Source: Cichorium intybus
Taxonomy: Eukaryota > Streptophyta > Magnoliopsida > Asterales > Asteraceae
DNA length: 64,000 nucleotides
Assembly: GCA_023525715.1 (NCBI GenBank)
Contig: CM042012.1
Span: 62,865,205-62,929,204, forward strand
Direction: 5' to 3'
Part shown: positions 59,370 through 64,000 of the stretch, in pieces
Layout of the letters: each line of letters begins with the position of its first letter
Position numbering within the stretch: position 1 is the first letter of the stretch
Position numbers and translations under genes: made by a program
Notes under the pieces: generated by a model
Seen by the model: only the letters and a program-made list of their open reading frames with translations
Databases searched by the model: none
Told to the model about the DNA's origin: nothing

Positions 59370-62068
59370 AGATAATGCCAAGTTCACGAGTAGGCGGTAA
59401 AAAGTAGATTTTGGTAATTGTTGATGATTTTTCAAGATTCACATGGGTACTCTTTCTAAGGAATAAATTAGACAATCCTAAAGAATTGATCACCTTCATC
59501 AAACAAATCAAATTGCATCTCAAAAGACAGTAAGAGCCATCAAACAAATCAAATTCCAATGTACTTCTGGGTTGGAGCTATTGCAACTACTTGTTTTACT
59601 CAGAACATATCCTTCGTACACAGACATTTCAACATCACTCCATACGAAGTCATACATATAATAAAACCGAATGTCAAGTTCCTTCACATCTTCGGTTGTC
59701 GATGTTTCATTATAAAGATGAAGGACACAACCACAAAATTCAACACAATGCCAGACGATAGAATCTTTCTTGGATACTCCCACACTTCAAAGGTGTATCG
59801 AGTACGGAACAAATGTATAAGGAAACTCAAAGAAATGGTTAATCTCACATTCGACGACTTTTACATCAAGAAATCAGAAACCATCTTCCCATGATCTTCA
59901 ATATTTCCTGAACCTCGTGTTAATTCTCAACCTTTGACTTCTTTTGATACTGATTTTTGTTTTCTATTTGATTGTCTGGAACATGCCATCAATTCTGAAG
60001 TTCGTGCACCAAACAATAAAATACCCGAATCTACAAAGCTAAATGACAATTATCCTGTAGGTTCTGATTCATCAAATGCTACTGCCCCATCTGTTAAGGG
60101 GGAGCATTGTGACTCATCTCAAAATGTATCATTTGTAGAGGGGGAGAAAATTAAGTCTTCCACTCAATCACCATCCACAGTACCAACGGCGATGAACATA
60201 ATCGAACCATCTGTTGAGGGGAGAAAAGGTCCACATCGCATCATTTATCAGACCCTCATGTTCAGCTCGAGGCGGAGCATACAACTTCAAAAGCTCCTAT
60301 TGAACCTCAATCCAATCATATCTCAACTGCGGATGATGAATCTTACTCAACTTCTGATTACCCTTCTGATACAGAAGAAATCATTTATGAAACCCATCTA
60401 TAATACGATCATCCAAAAGAACGGGTTATAAGTAATCCACAATATGGGGTTCTCACATGTGCACAATTGAAAGAAAAACAACAAGAATAAAATGAAAACT
60501 CTAAATTTTGCATGTTCAATGTCTTTATTTCCAAAATCTATCCGAAAACAATAAAAGATGCTTTTAAGCACCCTGACTAGGTTGAGGCCAAGCAGAGTGA
60601 AGTAGCAGAATTTGAAATAAACAAAGTTTGGAGATTAACTCCTAAACCTGATAATGCCTATGTAGTTGATAAAATGGTTTTTCATAAACAAACTTGACAT
60701 CGATGGTAACATTGTGCAGAATAAGGCACGATTGGTTGTAAAAGGATTCTGTCAATAGGAGGGAACCGATTATGTAGAAACCTTCGCTCCTATTGCCAGA
60801 ATCGAGTCAATTTTTACATTCTTGGCTTATGTCACTCATAAAAACTTTCATGTCTATCAAGTGGACGTCAAATGTGCTTTTCTTAATGGCAAACTCAAGG
60901 AAAAAGTGTATGTGGAATAGTCACCTTGTTTCATAAATGATGGTTTTCCCAATAACTGTTATGTTCTTGACAAAGTAGTCTACAGATTAAAGCAAGAACC
61001 ATGATCATGGTACAAAACTTTAACTCGTTTTTTGAACCAATTAAATTTCAAACAAGGATCTGTTGAACCTAATTTTTCTGAAGAAAAGTTGGTAACCATC
61101 TAATGTTAGTTCAAATCTACGTAGATGATATCATCTTCAGATCAACAGATCCTTCACTTTCCAAAGAAATCGAAAGTCTAATGCAAAGCAAGTTTTAGAT
61201 GAGCATGATGGGGAAGATTAACTTCTTCCTTGGGTTGCAAGTAAAACAATCAAAAGAAGGTATCTTTATAAATCAAGAAAAATACACAAAGAACCTGTTA
61301 GCCCGTTTTAGAATGGAACATTGTTCGGATGCTAAAGTGCTGATGGCTATGGGTACAAGACTCAATCCATCCCTTGAGAAGCCAGCAGTTGATTAAAAAG
61401 TCTATCAGAGAATGATATATTCACCTCTTTATTTCACTACAAGCATGCCAGATATCATGTTCTCCGCTTGCAACTGTGCTCGATATCAAGAAAATCCTCG
61501 AGAATCACATCTGGCAGCTATCAAAACTATCTTTCGTTATCTACATTGAACACCTTCTCTTGGTCTATGGTACCCTGCCAACTCAGGATTTTTCATCCAA
61601 GCCTATTCTAACGTTTATCTTGGAGGTTGTCCGATAGATCGTAAAAGCACATTTGGTGGATGTCAATTCCTTGATGGAAAAATCATTAGTTGGCAGTCAA
61701 AGAAGCAAACACGCGTCTCAATCTCCACTACCGAAGTTAAATACATCGCTGATGCAGCCTACACTTCACATATGATTTGGATTTAAAGTCAGATTCGTGA
61801 CTATGAGATTATCATGCTAAGAATTCCACTATTCTGTGACTCTCAGAGTCCAACCAAAATCTGTCACAATCCAGTACAACACACAGAAACCAAAAACATC
61901 TCACTTCGTTACCATTTCATCAAGAATCATGTGGAAGAGGGAAATGTTGAGGTTCATTTGTCAATACAAAAGATCAACTTGTTGATATTTTCACAAAAGC
62001 CTTAGACGAAAGATCTTTTTCAAGAATCATTCAAGGGCTAGGCATGATTGACGCGTCCTTAGTTCCTT
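59370..62068 (+). pseudogene. Copia pol remnant: integrase, reverse transcriptase, RNase H
   Basis: Integrase: ILVIVDDFSRFTWVLFLRNK (59405-), then TPYEVIHIIKPNVKFLHIFG and DRIFLGYSH (59640-59790). Acidic/Ser-rich linker 59934-60420. RT: NKLDIDGNIVQNKARLVVKG (60690-), GTDYVETFAPIARIESIFTF, YQVDVKCAFLNGKLKEKVYV, an intact YVDD at 61118-61129, then MGKINFFLGLQVKQSKEGIF. RNase H: RKSTFGGCQFLDGKIISWQS, KKQTRVSISTTEVKYIADAA, and the end IFTKALDERSFSRIIQGLGM. About ten stops or frameshifts. The text is of the SIRE/Maximus copia lineage. No gag or protease of the same copy lies upstream; it starts ~210 bp after the 12.3 kb element. Confidence 0.9.
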
Positions 62069-64000
62069 AACAAATGATAAGCATCATTTCACTTTTTGTC
62101 TCTTTTGTGTTTTATTTTGTTAAAACTCTATTTTTTATGTTTTTTTCCTTTTGATTGTTCTTAATTCCTCTTCGGAACCATGTACGAGGGTGTGTAAATT
62201 ATGCAGTGTATCGAAGGCTCATAAACCTTTGGCTATGCTGAACTATTGTGACTTGTTATTTAGGACAAACATTACTACCTCATGTCAGAAGGGTGATAGT
62301 TACTATTCACATCTGATCCTTCAAATGGCTTCCATATCTCATTGAACATGAAGGCATATTTTCAACATGTCTAATTTAGTAACTATTCGTATCCAAAGCT
62401 TCAAATAACTTTAGATATCAAACAGTCTGTTATTCTAATCACCTTTAGATTTACACTTCAACTTTTTTACTGTTCCGATCCGAAGCTTCGGTACCTTTAT
62501 GATAATATTTCAGCGATTTTTCCTGTTGTACAGAAAATTCAAATATTTACACTTCAAGCACTTCAGTGGTAATGCACCTTTCAAAAATGTCATTTTTTGC
62601 AAAAAAAAACATTCTCCATGTCTTCCACTTTAAGTACCCATGCTTCTGGAGCTTCATACTATTTTTCCCAAACTAATCATCTAAATATCTTATGCATTGG
62701 AAAAATAAGATATATTAAGCTTAAAGGACAAAGATTTGCTTTTAGAATATGATTAAGCATAGCCCATTGCACAAAGGGATATTTGGGATTTACCTTGCAA
62801 CATCGAGTAATCTTTGGACATTCTGGTTAAGGTTAAGTCTGTTTTACATTCCACATCTTCTGACATGATTGTGTCTTTAATAATGTCTTACTTTCATGTG
62901 ACCCAAATGATTCTTTACCTTACTTCATTAATTCATTAATTAGAAAGAAAAAGTACTTTCTAGGATTTAAAATTCTAGAATTTTCCTTGATTTCTTACAC
63001 CTGATATTTGTTGAAGCGAAGCTTGGGTCCATTACAACAATGTTATATATTGGCCTACATGGGGTGAGGGGTACGCATCTAAAAATTCAATTTTATTTTC
63101 AGACATAGTTCCCTTCTTTAGTGAAAGTTGAGGTGTTCTATGGTACCATACTTGACTAATCGATAGGGAATTGTTAATAATCTCAGTAGTCTTCTTACAT
63201 GAAGGATGGGGTAGTGTATATCTCACTTTAAAATGATCCATGTCCAAATATCCCATTTGATGAAACGAGGTTCTTTTTATAAGTTATATGCCTATGTACT
63301 TCCAGAAGCAATTCCCCTTCTTAAGTAATGGGTTAGGAATTCTTATGAAGCCATATTTAAGACCTAACTCGGAAGTGTGAATAATTTCAGTAACTGATCT
63401 TAAGTGATGTGATGGATTAGTGTACAATTTCGAACGGCTTGTAGACTGTGAAGCAGGTCCAAATACTCTACCTGGTGAATCGAGATTAAAGTTTTCTAGC
63501 TTTATTTTCCACTGGATTAAAAAATCCTTAGATATCATCTGATGCTCAATCATTGAAGTGTAATGGGTTCCGATTTTAAATCAGAAATTGTCATTTTGTT
63601 CTCATCAAGGAAACTGGTGAAATCCAATAAACACAACTTCTGATTCACTTTTCAACATTATGCGAAGTGGGAATGCTATCACTGGGTACAGTGTACTTAG
63701 TATGTTTGTAAATCATTGTCATGTTAAAGTCATAGAATGAATAACGGACTTCCAAAAAGAACCAAATGCTTCTGCTAACTCTTAGTATAAAGGATTCTTC
63801 TGAAGTCTATCAATATGATCAAATTGGTCAACAATAGTGTGAAGAAACTCTCTTCTAAATTTTTGTGGATAGTTTCTTTAAATCGACATAATACTCACAA
63901 ACACCTTCCATGTGTGCATTACTTCGGATGTGTTAACTATTAGTGAAGTGTCGTCTTTTCAAAGATTCTTATGTTCAATAGTAACGTGGTCAAAATATTT
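62069..64000. other. Non-coding DNA downstream of the pol remnant
   Basis: Probably the 3' internal region of the same decayed copia element. No LTR, purine tract or gene was recognised before the window ends. It contains a diverged tandem duplication at 63040-63560. Confidence 0.4.
63040..63560. repeat. Diverged ~230 bp tandem duplication
   Basis: 63105-63225 and 63305-63430 share order and wording (CCCTTCTTTAGTGA / CCCTTCTTAAGTAA; ATAATCTCAGTAG / ATAATTTCAGTAA; GATGGGGTAGTGTA / GATGGATTAGTGTA). The minus-strand readings of both are similar but not recognised. Confidence 0.6.

Overview
The window is plant nuclear DNA from a repeat-dense region. It is very AT-rich, has Ty1/copia LTR elements primed by initiator-Met tRNA, L1-type LINEs, Helitrons, PIF/Harbinger, Mutator-like, hAT and Stowaway elements, long (TA)n arrays and no bacterial-style operons. 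The gag and additional-ORF types of the large copia elements resemble those I associate with Asteraceae (daisy family). That assignment is inference. No intact host gene was recognised. The only host-like coding traces are one exon resembling a boron/bicarbonate transporter (5373-5550) and an unidentified exon-like piece inside a transposon (24268-24470).

Layout. 1-10.3 kb: a young, complete, non-autonomous copia element encoding only GAG-protease (429-3104, TSD CGATT), an AACCGGTT-rich array, a fold-back repeat, the transporter exon, a (TA)n array and a 5'-truncated LINE with a 3.1 kb open frame on the minus strand. 10.3-13.1 kb: a Helitron. 14.7-19.1 kb: a complete PIF/Harbinger element (TSD TAA) with a spliced D-D-E transposase gene and a Myb/SANT-like partner gene. 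20.2-33.5 kb: a (TA)n microsatellite split by a 5 kb TIR element built of satellite DNA, a 0.5 kb Helitron and a 7.4 kb Helitron. The last contains a second non-autonomous copia element (28575-31071, TSD CATAA).

34.3-35.6 kb is a decayed LINE. 38.0-42.5 kb is a complete but frameshifted copia element (TSD CTTGT) whose reverse-transcriptase YVDD motif reads YVYD. 42.9-46.5 kb holds a minus-strand retroelement-type additional ORF interrupted by LTR-like DNA. 46.8-59.2 kb is a 12.3 kb copia-type element (TSD TTAAC) that keeps gag remnants but has no recognisable pol. It carries a nested Mutator-like element (TSD TATTAAAAA), a LINE (15 bp TSD), a 42 bp minisatellite and a hAT element (TSD GAATAAAT). 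59.4-62.1 kb is a copia integrase-RT-RNase H remnant of another element, and 62.1-64.0 kb is its probable downstream region.

How it works together: this is a genomic record of nested insertions. Ten insertions can be bounded to the base by target-site duplications and three more by Helitron A^T rules. LTR pairs compared by eye differ at 3/373, 7/282, 11/146 and about 40/449 positions, which gives a relative order of insertion. The most notable systems are the GAG-only copia family with a shared extra C-terminal tail, the (TA)n array that took several insertions, and the intact-looking PIF/Harbinger gene pair.
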